NCBI RefSeq assembly: GCF_051251695.1
Contig: NZ_JBPOEU010000010.1
Span: 1-64,000 of the forward strand
Length of the DNA: 64,000 nt
From: Maritalea sp051251695
GTDB taxonomy: Bacteria; Pseudomonadota; Alphaproteobacteria; Rhizobiales; Devosiaceae
Direction: 5' to 3'
Below are positions 1 through 8,730 of the stretch, piece by piece. The position numbers and the translations under genes were made by a program. Every line of letters starts with the position of its first letter. Position 1 is the stretch's first letter. The notes below the pieces were generated by a model. That model was not told the DNA's origin, searched no databases, and was given only the letters and a program-made list of their open reading frames with translations.

Positions 1-617
1 GCACCCATGGTCCAGTCGCCGGTACAGCCGCAAACATTCATGACGAAGTTGCGGTAAAGCTCGGCGCCTTTTGGCGTATGGTGTACTTCTGGATGGAACT
101 GAACCGCCCAAATGCGACTTTCCTCATTAGCAATAACAGCCAATGGCGCGCCAGTTGAAGTCGCGACAACTTCAAACCCGGTTGGAATTTTCGTGACCCG
201 ATCGCCGTGGCTCATCCAAACCTGCTGTTCACCGCCAACGGCCCATTCGTCACCAAACAGAGAGCATGGTTTTTCGATGTTTAGTGTTGCCCGGCCATAT
301 TCAGCATCATGACCCGCTTCTACTTTACCATCTAGCGCCACACAAAGTGCTTGTTGTCCGTAACAAATTCCCAAAATTGGCAATCCCGCATCCAGCAAAG
401 ATTGGTCAATGTGGGGTGCATGTTCGTCCAGCACGCTTGCAGGTCCACCGGAAAGAATAATTCCGCGTGGGTTCATGTCTTTAAGCGCAGTGGCCGCGCT
501 CGAAAATGGATGGATTTCGCAATAGACATTTAGTTCGCGCAAACGCCGAGCAATTAGCTGGGTAACTTGCGAGCCGAAGTCTACAATTAGGATGGATTGA
601 TGTTCTTTTGCTGTCAT
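1..617 (-). CDS. guaA: GMP synthase (glutamine-hydrolysing), 5'-truncated view: N-terminal amidotransferase part
   Basis: Converts XMP to GMP using glutamine-derived ammonia, the last step of de novo guanine nucleotide synthesis in the cytosol. The first 205 residues are visible; the ATP-pyrophosphatase and dimerisation domains lie beyond the left edge. The visible part is a class I glutamine amidotransferase: the nucleophile is Cys85 in GICYGQQ, and the other two triad members are His175 and Glu177 in QFHPEVHH. The ATG start gives the classical opening residues SILIVDFGSQ. A weak ribosome site (AAGG) lies about 12 bases upstream. It is on the same strand as guaB, about 6.6 kb away, and 89 bases downstream of the DMT transporter gene. 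The identification is firm; only the C-terminal half is unseen. Confidence 0.96.
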   Translation of the reverse strand, partial: MTAKEHQSILIVDFGSQVTQLIARRLRELNVYCEIHPFSSAATALKDMNPRGIILSGGPASVLDEHAPHIDQSLLDAGLPILGICYGQQALCVALDGKVEAGHDAEYGRATLNIEKPCSLFGDEWAVGGEQQVWMSHGDRVTKIPTGFEVVATSTGAPLAVIANEESRIWAVQFHPEVHHTPKGAELYRNFVMNVCGCTGDWTMG

Positions 618-706
618 GGCGACGCTTTACCTTCAAACAGTAGGTTGTGCAACCAGCAATTGGTCTGATTCAGGGCAAAATCTTATGGTTGTTCAAATTT
701 TTCGGC

Positions 707-1159
707 CTAACGCCACACAACCAGCATCAAACCGGCTGACATGAGCGCCACGCCCGCCATCGCCTTGATACTTATGTTGCGCTGCTCCAAATCAAACCAT
801 GCAAATTGGTCGTACAATTGGCTAGCAATGATTTGGCCAAAAACGACAATCAAAATGAATGGGCCAACACCCAATTTAGGCACCGCTGAAATGGAAATCA
901 GCACTTGATAAACTCCAACCAACGCACCCAACCACACCCATTTAGGTGCGGCATTGAGTTGAGACAAATTTGGCAAGCTGGTTTTTGTGATGATGGCGAT
1001 GACGCCGATCGCTGCGGTTGCCAGTAAAAACGCCACAAGCGCAGCGGCGATTGTGCTGTCGAATGCAAGCGACATACGTGCATAAATTGGTCCTTGAGCT
1101 GCAATCAACGCACCGCCCAGAAACGAAGCAAAAATCAGCCAAATATTCGCGACGTTCAT
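707..1159 (-). CDS. Small DMT-superfamily transporter (YdcZ/DUF606 type)
   Basis: A 150-residue inner membrane protein with about five hydrophobic helices spread over the whole length. It starts NVANIWLIFASFLGGALIAAQ and has the pattern of the YdcZ (DMT_YdcZ) family, whose members have half the length of EamA transporters and are thought to export small metabolites; the substrate is unknown. The start ATG overlaps the stop of the GNAT gene by four bases, so the two are very probably translationally coupled. It is the last gene of a regulator-acetyltransferase-transporter operon. The set-up suggests modification and efflux of a small amine or drug-like compound, which is inference only. Confidence 0.8.
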   Translation of the reverse strand: MNVANIWLIFASFLGGALIAAQGPIYARMSLAFDSTIAAALVAFLLATAAIGVIAIITKTSLPNLSQLNAAPKWVWLGALVGVYQVLISISAVPKLGVGPFILIVVFGQIIASQLYDQFAWFDLEQRNISIKAMAGVALMSAGLMLVVWR

Positions 1160-1674
1160 TTCAGCAACTTATACATGTATGTGGTGGCATGAAACTCATC
1201 GCCCACAGCATTCTTTGCAAACTGAGGAATGATGCCCGCGACCTTGTACCCAAGCGAGGTGTAAAGCGGTTCTGCACCGTCCCCGGTGCGGGTATCTAGG
1301 GTAATCAGTGATCGCCCTTGCTCGATTGCAGCACGCTCCAGCACCTGCATGACGCGCTTGGCATATCCTTTTCTTCGAAAGTTCGGGTGAACCATCAGTT
1401 TTGAGATTTCGGCGCGATGGGGTTGATTGTTTGGCATCCCAACAATTAACTGTCCGGTGCCAGCAATTTGTTCGCCTTCGAGCGCCACAAACATAAGCCG
1501 ATCGCCGTTTTCGAGTTGTGGCATTATTATTTTCTGCCAAAACGCAGCTGCATCAATTGGACCAAGCGGTGCAACAAAGCCAACGGCTCCATCTTGCGAC
1601 ACCGTCTGACACAGAATGTCTACCAACTGGTCCAGATGCGTCTCAATCTCATCCGCGCTAATTTGCTTTATCAT
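1156..1674 (-). CDS. GNAT family N-acetyltransferase
   Basis: A 172-residue acetyltransferase that would transfer an acetyl group from acetyl-CoA to an unidentified amine. The acetyl-CoA binding motif A is visible around residues 105-125 as KLMVHPNFRRKGYAKRVM (R-R-K-G-Y-A type). It is followed by a C-terminal LDTRTGDGAEPLYTSLGYK segment typical of motif B. It lies 18 bases downstream of the XRE-cupin regulator and overlaps the DMT transporter gene by four bases, so all three are probably one transcript. The substrate cannot be read from sequence. Resistance or metabolite detoxification is a guess based on the transporter neighbour. Confidence 0.85.
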   Translation of the reverse strand: MIKQISADEIETHLDQLVDILCQTVSQDGAVGFVAPLGPIDAAAFWQKIIMPQLENGDRLMFVALEGEQIAGTGQLIVGMPNNQPHRAEISKLMVHPNFRRKGYAKRVMQVLERAAIEQGRSLITLDTRTGDGAEPLYTSLGYKVAGIIPQFAKNAVGDEFHATTYMYKLLK

Positions 1675-1692
1675 TATTAGAACTCCAGTTCG

Positions 1693-2244
1693 TCACACCA
1701 AAACAAGAAGATATATTGCGCCTGAATGCTCCGGCGTTGAAAACCGCGAGGCCTCAAACAGTTGATAACGTAGGCAATCGCCTGACTTTAAATGATGGGT
1801 TACCCCGTCAGCCAGCAATTCGAGTTCGCCTTCCAGCATATAGAGATGATGCTCAAGGCCGCTCAGCGATGGTTGATCATAGGAAATTCGTTTCCCAGGC
1901 TCCAAAGCGCAGCGCACAAGTTCTGCACCTAGACCTGTTGCCGGCGGGGAAATGCTTGTTCGGGTAAACCCATTTGCCTCATCGCGCCAAACCTTTTGGC
2001 TTTCATAGGGTAAATATGGTTCGAACTCTTCCTCTACCATGGCCAGCAATCTGGACATGGGTAGTTGGTACACAGCGCATAATTTTCCCAATACTTGGGC
2101 GGTTGGACTAACTTCAAACTTTTCGAGCCTTGATAAAGTTGCTCGACTAATGCCGCTTTTTATTGCCAATTGATCAAGCGAAAGCGCATGCTCGGCTCGA
2201 AGCAGTTTGAGGCGTGCCGCCAAGCGTTCTGGTAGATCTGTCAT
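1693..2244 (-). CDS. XRE-family transcriptional regulator with C-terminal cupin domain
   Basis: A 183-residue DNA-binding protein. Residues about 8-62 form an XRE helix-turn-helix (LRAEHALSLDQLAIKSGISRATLSRLEKFEVSPT). Residues about 105-180 form a cupin sensor domain containing the short motif GLEHHLYMLEGELEL. Regulators of this build usually sense a small ligand through the cupin and control an adjacent transporter or enzyme. It is the first gene of the operon with a GNAT and a DMT transporter. Two tandem TCTC-N6-GAGA dyads lie just upstream of its ATG and are the obvious candidate autoregulatory operator. Confidence 0.9.
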   Translation of the reverse strand: MTDLPERLAARLKLLRAEHALSLDQLAIKSGISRATLSRLEKFEVSPTAQVLGKLCAVYQLPMSRLLAMVEEEFEPYLPYESQKVWRDEANGFTRTSISPPATGLGAELVRCALEPGKRISYDQPSLSGLEHHLYMLEGELELLADGVTHHLKSGDCLRYQLFEASRFSTPEHSGAIYLLVLV

Positions 2245-2249
2245 AGCAA

Positions 2250-2282
2250 TCTCTTAAGCGAGAATAATTCTCTTTTATGAGA
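2250..2282. promoter_or_regulatory. Two tandem TCTC-N6-GAGA dyads, candidate XRE-cupin operator
   Basis: The inverted repeats TCTC-TTAAGC-GAGA (2250-2263) and TCTC-TTTTAT-GAGA (2269-2282) have the same arm and spacer length and lie 19 base pairs apart centre to centre. The first begins 6 bases upstream of the regulator's start codon. A third, overlapping dyad GAGAAT-A-ATTCTC sits at 2260-2272. The position and repetition suggest binding by the adjacent regulator, which is inference. Confidence 0.55.
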
Positions 2283-2500
2283 TTATCAAGTTTTGAGGAG
2301 AGGTCAAGCGATTAAGGATAATGGCATGCAATGCAGCCATGCATTAATATCCCTTGACTTGGAGCGCGACATTGGACAATAAAGCGCCAACTTAAAAGCG
2401 GCCTTTTATTGGCTGCAGCGCCGACTAGCAACATTTTGTTGTTTTGTAAAAATGGTCAATGACGATCAAATGCAATGTAGTAGGCGTCAAAATTGGAAAG

Positions 2501-3973
2501 ATGCCTCCTTTGACATTTGAATCGTTCGGCCTTAGCCAGCCGATCCTAACATGCTTGGCTAATTTAGAATATTCAGAACCAACTCCTATTCAATCTCAAG
2601 CTATTCCCGCTGCCCTTGAAGGCCGCGATATTGTTGGCTTGGCGCAGACAGGAACTGGTAAAACCGCAGCGTTCGCACTGCCGACTATTGCTCGGCTTGC
2701 TGAAAACATCCCTGCAACAAAACAGCGCAAAATTCGTGCTTTGATCATTTCGCCTACTCGCGAATTGGCAGCTCAAATTCACGACACAATAAAACGGTTC
2801 ACAACACGTGTGCCTTTGCGTTCTACCATTATCGTTGGTGGTGTTTCATATCATCGTCAAAAGCATGCTTTGCAGCATGGTGTAGATATTTTGGTCGCCA
2901 CGCCTGGTCGTTTGATTGACATGATCGATCAAAAGTTCATCGATTTGAGCGCTGTTGAAACTGTTGTTTTGGACGAAGCTGACCAAATGCTTGATATCGG
3001 GTTTTTACCTGCTATCCGCTCCATTTTGGAATTGTTGCCTGAAAAACGTCAAACGATGTTGTTCTCAGCGACAATGCCTAAAGAGATCCGCAAGCTAACG
3101 ACCAACCACTTGACCAACCCGCTTGAAATTTCAGTTATCCCTGAAACCAAAACTGCGGACCGGATTGAGCAAAAAGTTATCGCCATCGGCCAAAAAGCCA
3201 AGATGGAATCAATCAGCGATCTTTTGTTGGAGTATGAAGGCGAGCAAATCATCGTCTTTACCCGCACAAAGCACGGTGCTGATAAAGTGACCAAGCGTTT
3301 GGGCGTTTCAAACATTCGTGCGGCTGCCATTCATGGTAACAAATCGCACAATCAACGCGAACGTGCGCTGCAGGATTTCCGCAAAGGAAAAACGCGCGTA
3401 TTGGTCGCGACTGATATTGCTGCACGCGGCATCGACGTTCCAGGTGTTGGTTTGGTCGTAAACTATGACCTTCCAGAAGTTCCAGAAGCATATGTACACC
3501 GTATTGGTCGTACAGCGCGTGCTGGCGCATCAGGAATTGCTATTTCACTCGTATCTACTGAAGAATTGGGTCTGTTGGGCGATATTCAGCGCACAATCGG
3601 TGTACCGATCTCAGCATTTGACACAAACGGCGAACCAGTTGAATTGGACATTCCGCGTTCATCTGGCGCAAAACGTTCGTTCCGTCGTGGTGGCGGTGGA
3701 GGTGGTGGCCAACGTCGTCCTCGCGGTTCTGACGGCAATCACCGTAAAGGTGGCAATGCAGGCGGCAATCGCTCACGCGGTGGCGCGAAGCCTGAAGGTC
3801 GTCGTGATGGCGGTGAACGCGCTGAGGGCGGTCGTGGCGATAAGCCATTTTCAGCTAAACCAAGACGCGACGGTCAGCAAAAGCGCAGCGGCCCACCTAA
3901 CGGTAAACGTCGTGGCGGTCCAGCTGGCGGCGCTGGCGGTGGCAACCGATCACGCGGACCAAAAGTTGCTTAA
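2501..3973 (+). CDS. rhlE: DEAD-box ATP-dependent RNA helicase, RhlE type, with RGG-rich tail
   Basis: Unwinds RNA duplexes, probably in ribosome assembly, RNA decay or cold adaptation. All superfamily 2 motifs are visible: the Q motif near LEYSEPTPIQSQAIP, Walker A AQTGTGKT, PTRELAAQI, DEAD within VLDEADQML, SAT, and HRIGRTARAG. After the helicase core, the last 95 or so residues are a low-complexity Arg/Gly/Lys tail, known in this family to bind RNA. The chosen ATG gives 490 residues starting MPPLTFESFGLS, matching the usual RhlE start, with GGA close upstream. An in-frame ATG at 2459 would add 14 residues but has no visible ribosome site. A strong terminator follows the stop. Confidence 0.93.
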   Translation: MPPLTFESFGLSQPILTCLANLEYSEPTPIQSQAIPAALEGRDIVGLAQTGTGKTAAFALPTIARLAENIPATKQRKIRALIISPTRELAAQIHDTIKRFTTRVPLRSTIIVGGVSYHRQKHALQHGVDILVATPGRLIDMIDQKFIDLSAVETVVLDEADQMLDIGFLPAIRSILELLPEKRQTMLFSATMPKEIRKLTTNHLTNPLEISVIPETKTADRIEQKVIAIGQKAKMESISDLLLEYEGEQIIVFTRTKHGADKVTKRLGVSNIRAAAIHGNKSHNQRERALQDFRKGKTRVLVATDIAARGIDVPGVGLVVNYDLPEVPEAYVHRIGRTARAGASGIAISLVSTEELGLLGDIQRTIGVPISAFDTNGEPVELDIPRSSGAKRSFRRGGGGGGGQRRPRGSDGNHRKGGNAGGNRSRGGAKPEGRRDGGERAEGGRGDKPFSAKPRRDGQQKRSGPPNGKRRGGPAGGAGGGNRSRGPKVA

Positions 3974-3982
3974 ATGAATTTG

Positions 3983-4014
3983 AAGAGGTCGAAATTGTTT
4001 CGGCCTCTTTTTTT
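3983..4014 (+). terminator. Rho-independent terminator of the rhlE gene
   Basis: An 11-bp stem AGAGGTCGAAA / TTTCGGCCTCT (one G-U pair) with a TTG loop is followed by a run of seven T. It lies 10 bases past the stop of the helicase and just before the convergent HD-GYP gene. The opposite strand lacks a T run, so it acts mainly on the plus strand. Confidence 0.9.
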
Positions 4015-4016
4015 GT

Positions 4017-5405
4017 CTAAGCTACTGCACTTGAAGATTTGGGCAATTCATCGAACTTGGCCACAGCGCGCTTAAGCGCTTCAAAACAATCGCGATCGAT
4101 TGCGCTATCGACCATATCTTCTAAGATCGACATGGACTTTTCCACCGACATTGCTGCTCGGTATGGGCGATCTGCCGTTAGCGCATCAAAGATATCTGCA
4201 ACGGTTACGATGCGTGTATCCAAATCGATCTCATCGCCTTCTAGCCCGTCAGGATAGCCCTTGCCGTCCAAGCGTTCGTGATGACCGCCGGCGACATGTA
4301 CTAGACTGCGAAACGCGGTAACATTGGATAGGATTTGGCGTGAATATATCGGATGCTTTTTGACCGCCGCAAACTCGATGTCATCCAAACGTCCCGGTTT
4401 GTCCAAAACCGTATTGCTCACACCCAACTTGCCAATATCGTGCAAGAGTGCGGCTCGGCGCAGATTGCGTCTTTGAGCTTGAGATACGCCCATTTCCTCA
4501 GCGATGAGATCAGAAAACAACATCACTCGATCTGAATGACCAGCTGTATATGGACTTTTAGAATCGACCACTTTCGCGAAGCCTTGAGCGACATCGTCCA
4601 GATAGTCCTCGTCGGCAATAATCTGATTTTGAGTTGGTTCATGTTGGTATATGGCAAGCGGCAAGTCCGGATCTGCCAATGTCTGCCAAAATGCATCGTC
4701 TTTTGCGACGACCAAAAATGCTTTGACCAAATTGGGGTCGAACCAAGTGCCGCTGCGAGACTGAACAACTTCAATTGCTTGCGCTCTTCCCCCCGCTTCG
4801 AAGAACACATCAACAATTTGGCTTAAAAGCGCGATTTGAGAGAATTTTGGAATGGCTTTGCCCTTCCTGCCCTCGGGATTTCCGCTGCCATCCCAGTGTT
4901 CGTCTAAACTCAACAGCGCTTCGGCAACTGGTTCGGAGAACCGCATCTGCCGCGCAATTTCCGCACCTCGTTGGCATCTGGTTTCCAAAAGCTGGCGTGG
5001 AAATTCTTGCCCTAAACGCAATGACCTAATAATTGATCTGAATTTTTCGGCGAATGTCGCCTTTGGACCAGTGTTCCGAATAACAAAACTCAATGCTTGG
5101 GGCAGACTACCATCTACCTTTTTATAAGCAAATTTGAACGTGAGGTCGTCTGTCAGGTAGTGCGCACATAAGCGCGACGCATTGCTAGAACAGCCCAAAT
5201 CTTTCAACAGAACCGCATAATACAGGTGTGATAAGTCCTCGTGCCGGAAATTTAGAAACTTGCCAATGGACATGCCCACCCAACAGGCGCGCGCTGAGTG
5301 TCCTTTTGGCTGCCCATCAGTTATATCAAGCGCTTGGCTTAGAGCGGCGATTAGCTCTGCAAGTCGAACTTGATTTTTCTGTTCCTGTTGAAGGGCAACA
5401 GCCAT
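4017..5405 (-). CDS. Tandem HD-GYP protein (degenerate plus canonical domain), putative c-di-GMP phosphodiesterase
   Basis: A 462-residue cytosolic protein without membrane segments. The C-terminal half (about 270-445) is a full HD-GYP domain: AGHSDRVM, LLHDIGKLGVSNTVLDKPG, HHERLDGKGYPDGL and DIFDALTADRPYR. This domain type hydrolyses cyclic-di-GMP. The N-terminal half (about 30-250) has the same fold order but lost key residues: GHSARACWVG, LLKDLG in place of LLHDLG, and EHWDGSGNPEG in place of HHERxDGxGYP. It is therefore a duplicated domain whose first copy is probably non-catalytic and may sense or dimerise. It has no receiver domain, unlike RpfG. It is convergent with rhlE and 80 bases downstream of rsmB. 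Confidence 0.88.
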   Translation of the reverse strand: MAVALQQEQKNQVRLAELIAALSQALDITDGQPKGHSARACWVGMSIGKFLNFRHEDLSHLYYAVLLKDLGCSSNASRLCAHYLTDDLTFKFAYKKVDGSLPQALSFVIRNTGPKATFAEKFRSIIRSLRLGQEFPRQLLETRCQRGAEIARQMRFSEPVAEALLSLDEHWDGSGNPEGRKGKAIPKFSQIALLSQIVDVFFEAGGRAQAIEVVQSRSGTWFDPNLVKAFLVVAKDDAFWQTLADPDLPLAIYQHEPTQNQIIADEDYLDDVAQGFAKVVDSKSPYTAGHSDRVMLFSDLIAEEMGVSQAQRRNLRRAALLHDIGKLGVSNTVLDKPGRLDDIEFAAVKKHPIYSRQILSNVTAFRSLVHVAGGHHERLDGKGYPDGLEGDEIDLDTRIVTVADIFDALTADRPYRAAMSVEKSMSILEDMVDSAIDRDCFEALKRAVAKFDELPKSSSAVA

Positions 5406-5485
5406 ACATGCACCAGTGAGTTGTCATCAAAGGTGCATAATCACATCTGTCAATTAAAAATGCCTAAACGTGACGTGCCGTGCCC

Positions 5486-6784
5486 TTACGCGGTTCGCTG
5501 TAGAACAGAGAAGAAAAAGCCATCGGTGTTTGTTGACGCAGGTGTCAGCGTTACGGATTTCAAGTCGCTCGACCATGGCATCGGTTTATCAAAACCATAA
5601 AGGTCTTGCCAAACTTCGCCTGCGGACAAAAGTTCGAAATTCGGATTTTCTTCCATAAAGGCGTAGATTTGCCCCTCGTTTTCCTCAGGGAAAATCGAGC
5701 AAGTTATGTAAACGAGAAATCCGCCAACTTTTACAAAAGGAACTGACTGAGAAAGCACTTCTTCTTGCTCTTGCAGGCGCTGTTCTAAAAGTTGCTTGGT
5801 CAATCGCCATTTAGCATCCGGGCGGCGACGCCAGGTGCCCGAACCTGTGCAAGGTGCATCTAAAACGACCCGGTCCATATTGCCAATTAGATCCGTTAGC
5901 GGTTCGTCATGGTGGGGCTGACGCACTTGAATATTGTGCAATCCGGAACGCTTAATCCGATCCCAAATAGGCGCTAAACGAGACTTATCGCTATCGTAAG
6001 CAAACAATTGGCCTTTGCTTTCCATCATTGCGCCCATGGCCAAAGTTTTACCCCCAGCGCCAGCACAAAGATCGAGAACCTTTTCACCCGGACGGGCAAA
6101 GATCAGCTCTGAGACAATCTGGCTGCCCTCGTCCTGAATTTCGTAGCGGCCTTTTTTGAACGCCTCTTCAGCTTGCACATTTGGTGTGCGCGAATCTCGC
6201 GTGCCCGCCGCAATTCGAATGCCGTTTGTTGCAATAGAGGTCGGCTCCGCATTAGTGTGCTTAAGTGCTTTGAGTACTTTCTCGCGCGTCGACTTCAGAT
6301 GATTGACCCGAATGTCCAATGGCGGTCGCTGTGCCAGCGCCTGCCCTTCGGCGATCCATTCCTCCGCAAAATTGCTTTCAAACGAACTTTGGGTCCATTC
6401 TGGAATATCGGCCTGCACGTGCTCAGGTGCGTCCAACAATGGATTGTCGCGCAAAAGGGTCTCGATTTCTTTTTCCGACAAAACTTCTGGTGCGAACTTG
6501 TCGCCTTCAAAGCTGGCATTCAACTTTTCAGGCACTTCACCCCAGTCACGAACCAAAGTCGTAAAGGCGAGACTGCGTGCGCTTTGTGACCGCGCCACAT
6601 GGGCGTGCGACAGTTTTTTGCGCAATGCATCATAGACAATGTTGCCGATTGCGGCGCGATCGCCTGAGCCCGCAAAACGGTGAGCGAGGCCCCAGTCCTT
6701 TAGCGCATCGCCAACAGGCCGCTTGCGTTTTTCAATATCCGCTAAAACTTCAATAGCGGCATTCAGCCGACCGGGTAAACGCAT
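5486..6784 (-). CDS. rsmB: 16S rRNA m5C methyltransferase-like protein (RsmB/NOL1-NOP2-Sun family)
   Basis: Transfers a methyl group from S-adenosylmethionine to cytosine C5 in RNA, in E. coli RsmB at 16S C967. The 432-residue protein has an N-terminal NusB-like helical part and a C-terminal Rossmann methyltransferase. The SAM-binding motif is LDLCAGAGGKTLAM. The two cysteine motifs of the family are present: DAPCTGSGTWRRRPD and ITCSIFPEENEGQI. It is 7 bases downstream of the MAPEG gene, itself 6 bases downstream of guaB, so guaB-MAPEG-rsmB is one operon. The exact target base cannot be told from sequence, so the symbol reflects family membership. Confidence 0.88.
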   Translation of the reverse strand: MRLPGRLNAAIEVLADIEKRKRPVGDALKDWGLAHRFAGSGDRAAIGNIVYDALRKKLSHAHVARSQSARSLAFTTLVRDWGEVPEKLNASFEGDKFAPEVLSEKEIETLLRDNPLLDAPEHVQADIPEWTQSSFESNFAEEWIAEGQALAQRPPLDIRVNHLKSTREKVLKALKHTNAEPTSIATNGIRIAAGTRDSRTPNVQAEEAFKKGRYEIQDEGSQIVSELIFARPGEKVLDLCAGAGGKTLAMGAMMESKGQLFAYDSDKSRLAPIWDRIKRSGLHNIQVRQPHHDEPLTDLIGNMDRVVLDAPCTGSGTWRRRPDAKWRLTKQLLEQRLQEQEEVLSQSVPFVKVGGFLVYITCSIFPEENEGQIYAFMEENPNFELLSAGEVWQDLYGFDKPMPWSSDLKSVTLTPASTNTDGFFFSVLQRTA

Positions 6785-6791
6785 TTGCGCC

Positions 6792-7217
6792 TCACAAAAT
6801 TAGAGTTTGAATGGCAAAGCCGAGCCACATTATAGCGAGAATGGCCATACCAGTCACATACGCGACGAAACGGCGATATACCCGGTTCGTCGTGATGTGG
6901 ATCGCTGTATGTATATAGCGAGAAAAAACAAAAAGCACTGCAAGAATGGCCAACCACAGGTTTGTTTGATTGGTGGCCAAGCAAATTGCTGCCAAGGCAT
7001 AAAACATAACCGGCAATTGGAATTGGTTGGCAAGATTGTTCGACGCCAATTGTGCCGACAATGGCCATGCTTTGCTTTCAACCGCGATGTCAGAAACGTT
7101 GATCTGTTGAGAAGAAACAAGCGGCAGCCGACGGCGGCCAAGTATGATGAGAACCAAGAAGGTCAAAAATACTTGTGCGAACACCGCCAACAGCAACAAT
7201 TTCTCTACGAAAATCAT
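6792..7217 (-). CDS. MAPEG-family membrane protein
   Basis: A 141-residue inner membrane protein with about four hydrophobic helices. Features typical of bacterial MAPEG (membrane-associated eicosanoid and glutathione metabolism) proteins include the segment SNNLANQFQLPVMFYALAAI and the later RYIHTAIHITTNRVYRRF. Related proteins in eukaryotes are glutathione transferases or peroxidases; the role in bacteria is largely unknown. It lies between guaB and rsmB with gaps of 6 and 7 bases, so it is cotranscribed with them. That position is typical for Hyphomicrobiales, judged from memory. Confidence 0.85.
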   Translation of the reverse strand: MIFVEKLLLLAVFAQVFLTFLVLIILGRRRLPLVSSQQINVSDIAVESKAWPLSAQLASNNLANQFQLPVMFYALAAICLATNQTNLWLAILAVLFVFSRYIHTAIHITTNRVYRRFVAYVTGMAILAIMWLGFAIQTLIL

Positions 7218-7223
7218 GTGTGG

Positions 7224-8726
7224 TTAACGCCCGCCACGATAATTTGGGCTTTCGCGAGTGATCGAAACGTCGTGTACGTGGCTTTCACTTAGCGCAGCAC
7301 CCGAGATTTTTACGAACTCGGCGTTGGCCGTGAAGTCCTTCAAGTTAGCAGCGCCGGTGTAACCCATAGAGGCACGCAAGCCGCCTGCCAATTGGTGCAA
7401 AATTGCACCCGCGGCACCTTTGTAAGGCACTTGGCCTTCTATGCCTTCGGGCACAAGTTTCATCGAGTCGCTGACATCCTGTTGGAAATAACGATCAGCA
7501 GAACCGCGCGCCATAGCGCCCACAGAACCCATGCCGCGATATGATTTATATGAACGCCCTTGATAGAGGTAAACTTCGCCTGGGCTCTCATCTGTTCCTG
7601 CTAAAAGCGACCCGACCATAGCGCAACTTGCACCACCGGCCAATGCTTTAGCTAAATCGCCTGAGAATTTGATTCCGCCGTCTGCAATGATTGGAATGTC
7701 AGATTTCGCAGCTTCTTCAGCACAGGCCATGACAGCAGCCAGTTGCGGCACGCCTACCCCAGCAATAATCCGCGTTGTACAAATTGAACCCGGCCCAATG
7801 CCAACTTTAACAGCATCCGCACCCGCGTCGATTAGCGCCCGCGTTGCTGCGGCAGTAGCGACATTACCCGCGACGATGCGGATATTGGAATTTTCTTTTT
7901 TGAGGCGCGTTACAATTTTAGCCACCTCAACATTGTGACCATGTGCGGTATCGATAACCAGCAGATCAACTTCAGCTTCTATAAGCTGCAAGCAACGCTC
8001 ATACCCTTTGTCGCCGACCGTAGAAGCCGCTGCGCAGCGCAGTCGGCCTTTGCTGTCTTTAATAGCGTTTGGGTGCAATTGGGCTTTTTCGATATCTTTA
8101 ACAGTGATCAAGCCAACACAATTGTAAGCATCGTCCACCACCAAAAGCTTTTCAATGCGATTAGCGTGTAGCAAACGTTTGGCTTCGTCTTGGGTCGCCG
8201 CATCACGGACTGTGATTAGGTTTTCTTTGGTCATCAACTCCGAAACGGGCTGATTTGGGTTTGTCGCAAAGCGCACGTCGCGGTTCGTCAAAATACCGAG
8301 CAGCTTGCCCGATTTCCGACCGCCAGTGCCACCGCCTTCAACCACTGGAATGCCTGAAATATTGCGGCTTTCCATAACGCCGAATGCGTCAGACAATTTC
8401 GCGTCTGGTCCAATCGTGATCGGGTTAACGACCATGCCACTTTCAAAGTGCTTGACCTGTTTGACTTGCTCAGCTTGTTCTTCTGGGGTCAGGTTGCGGT
8501 GGATAACACCAAGTCCACCAGCTTGTGCGAGCGCAATGGCCATTTTTGACTCAGTAACAGTGTCCATAGCCGACGAAAGAATTGGCAAATTCAATTCGAT
8601 GTCTTTTGTGACCCTTGCTTTCAGGTCAACATCAGCAGGCATTACACTTGACTGGGCTGGCTGCAACAAAACGTCGTCGAACGTCAGTGCGGTATCACCG
8701 GTTGCTGTAGAAATGATTTTTGCCAC
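7224..8726 (-). CDS. guaB: Inosine-5'-monophosphate dehydrogenase
   Basis: Oxidises IMP to XMP with NAD+, the committed step of guanine nucleotide synthesis, in the cytosol. The 500-residue length is usual. Visible features are the N-terminal LTFDDVLLQPAQSSV, a CBS-domain pair at about 95-215, the active-site loop GIGPGSICTTR with its catalytic cysteine, the phosphate-binding IIADGGIKFSGD, and the flap region YRGMGSVGAM. The start is GTG, preceded by a strong GGAGGG ribosome site 10 bases upstream. This site lies in one arm of a 9-bp inverted repeat with the leader, described separately. It is the first gene of the guaB-MAPEG-rsmB operon and shares the pathway with guaA. Confidence 0.97.
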   Translation of the reverse strand: MAKIISTATGDTALTFDDVLLQPAQSSVMPADVDLKARVTKDIELNLPILSSAMDTVTESKMAIALAQAGGLGVIHRNLTPEEQAEQVKQVKHFESGMVVNPITIGPDAKLSDAFGVMESRNISGIPVVEGGGTGGRKSGKLLGILTNRDVRFATNPNQPVSELMTKENLITVRDAATQDEAKRLLHANRIEKLLVVDDAYNCVGLITVKDIEKAQLHPNAIKDSKGRLRCAAASTVGDKGYERCLQLIEAEVDLLVIDTAHGHNVEVAKIVTRLKKENSNIRIVAGNVATAAATRALIDAGADAVKVGIGPGSICTTRIIAGVGVPQLAAVMACAEEAAKSDIPIIADGGIKFSGDLAKALAGGASCAMVGSLLAGTDESPGEVYLYQGRSYKSYRGMGSVGAMARGSADRYFQQDVSDSMKLVPEGIEGQVPYKGAAGAILHQLAGGLRASMGYTGAANLKDFTANAEFVKISGAALSESHVHDVSITRESPNYRGGR

Positions 8727-8730
8727 GGGC

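Noticed and set aside
3465..3977. A 170-codon plus-strand frame overlapping the RhlE C-terminus
   Set aside because: It arises from the Gly/Arg-rich codons of the helicase tail read in another frame; the sequence is Val/Ala-rich without motifs.
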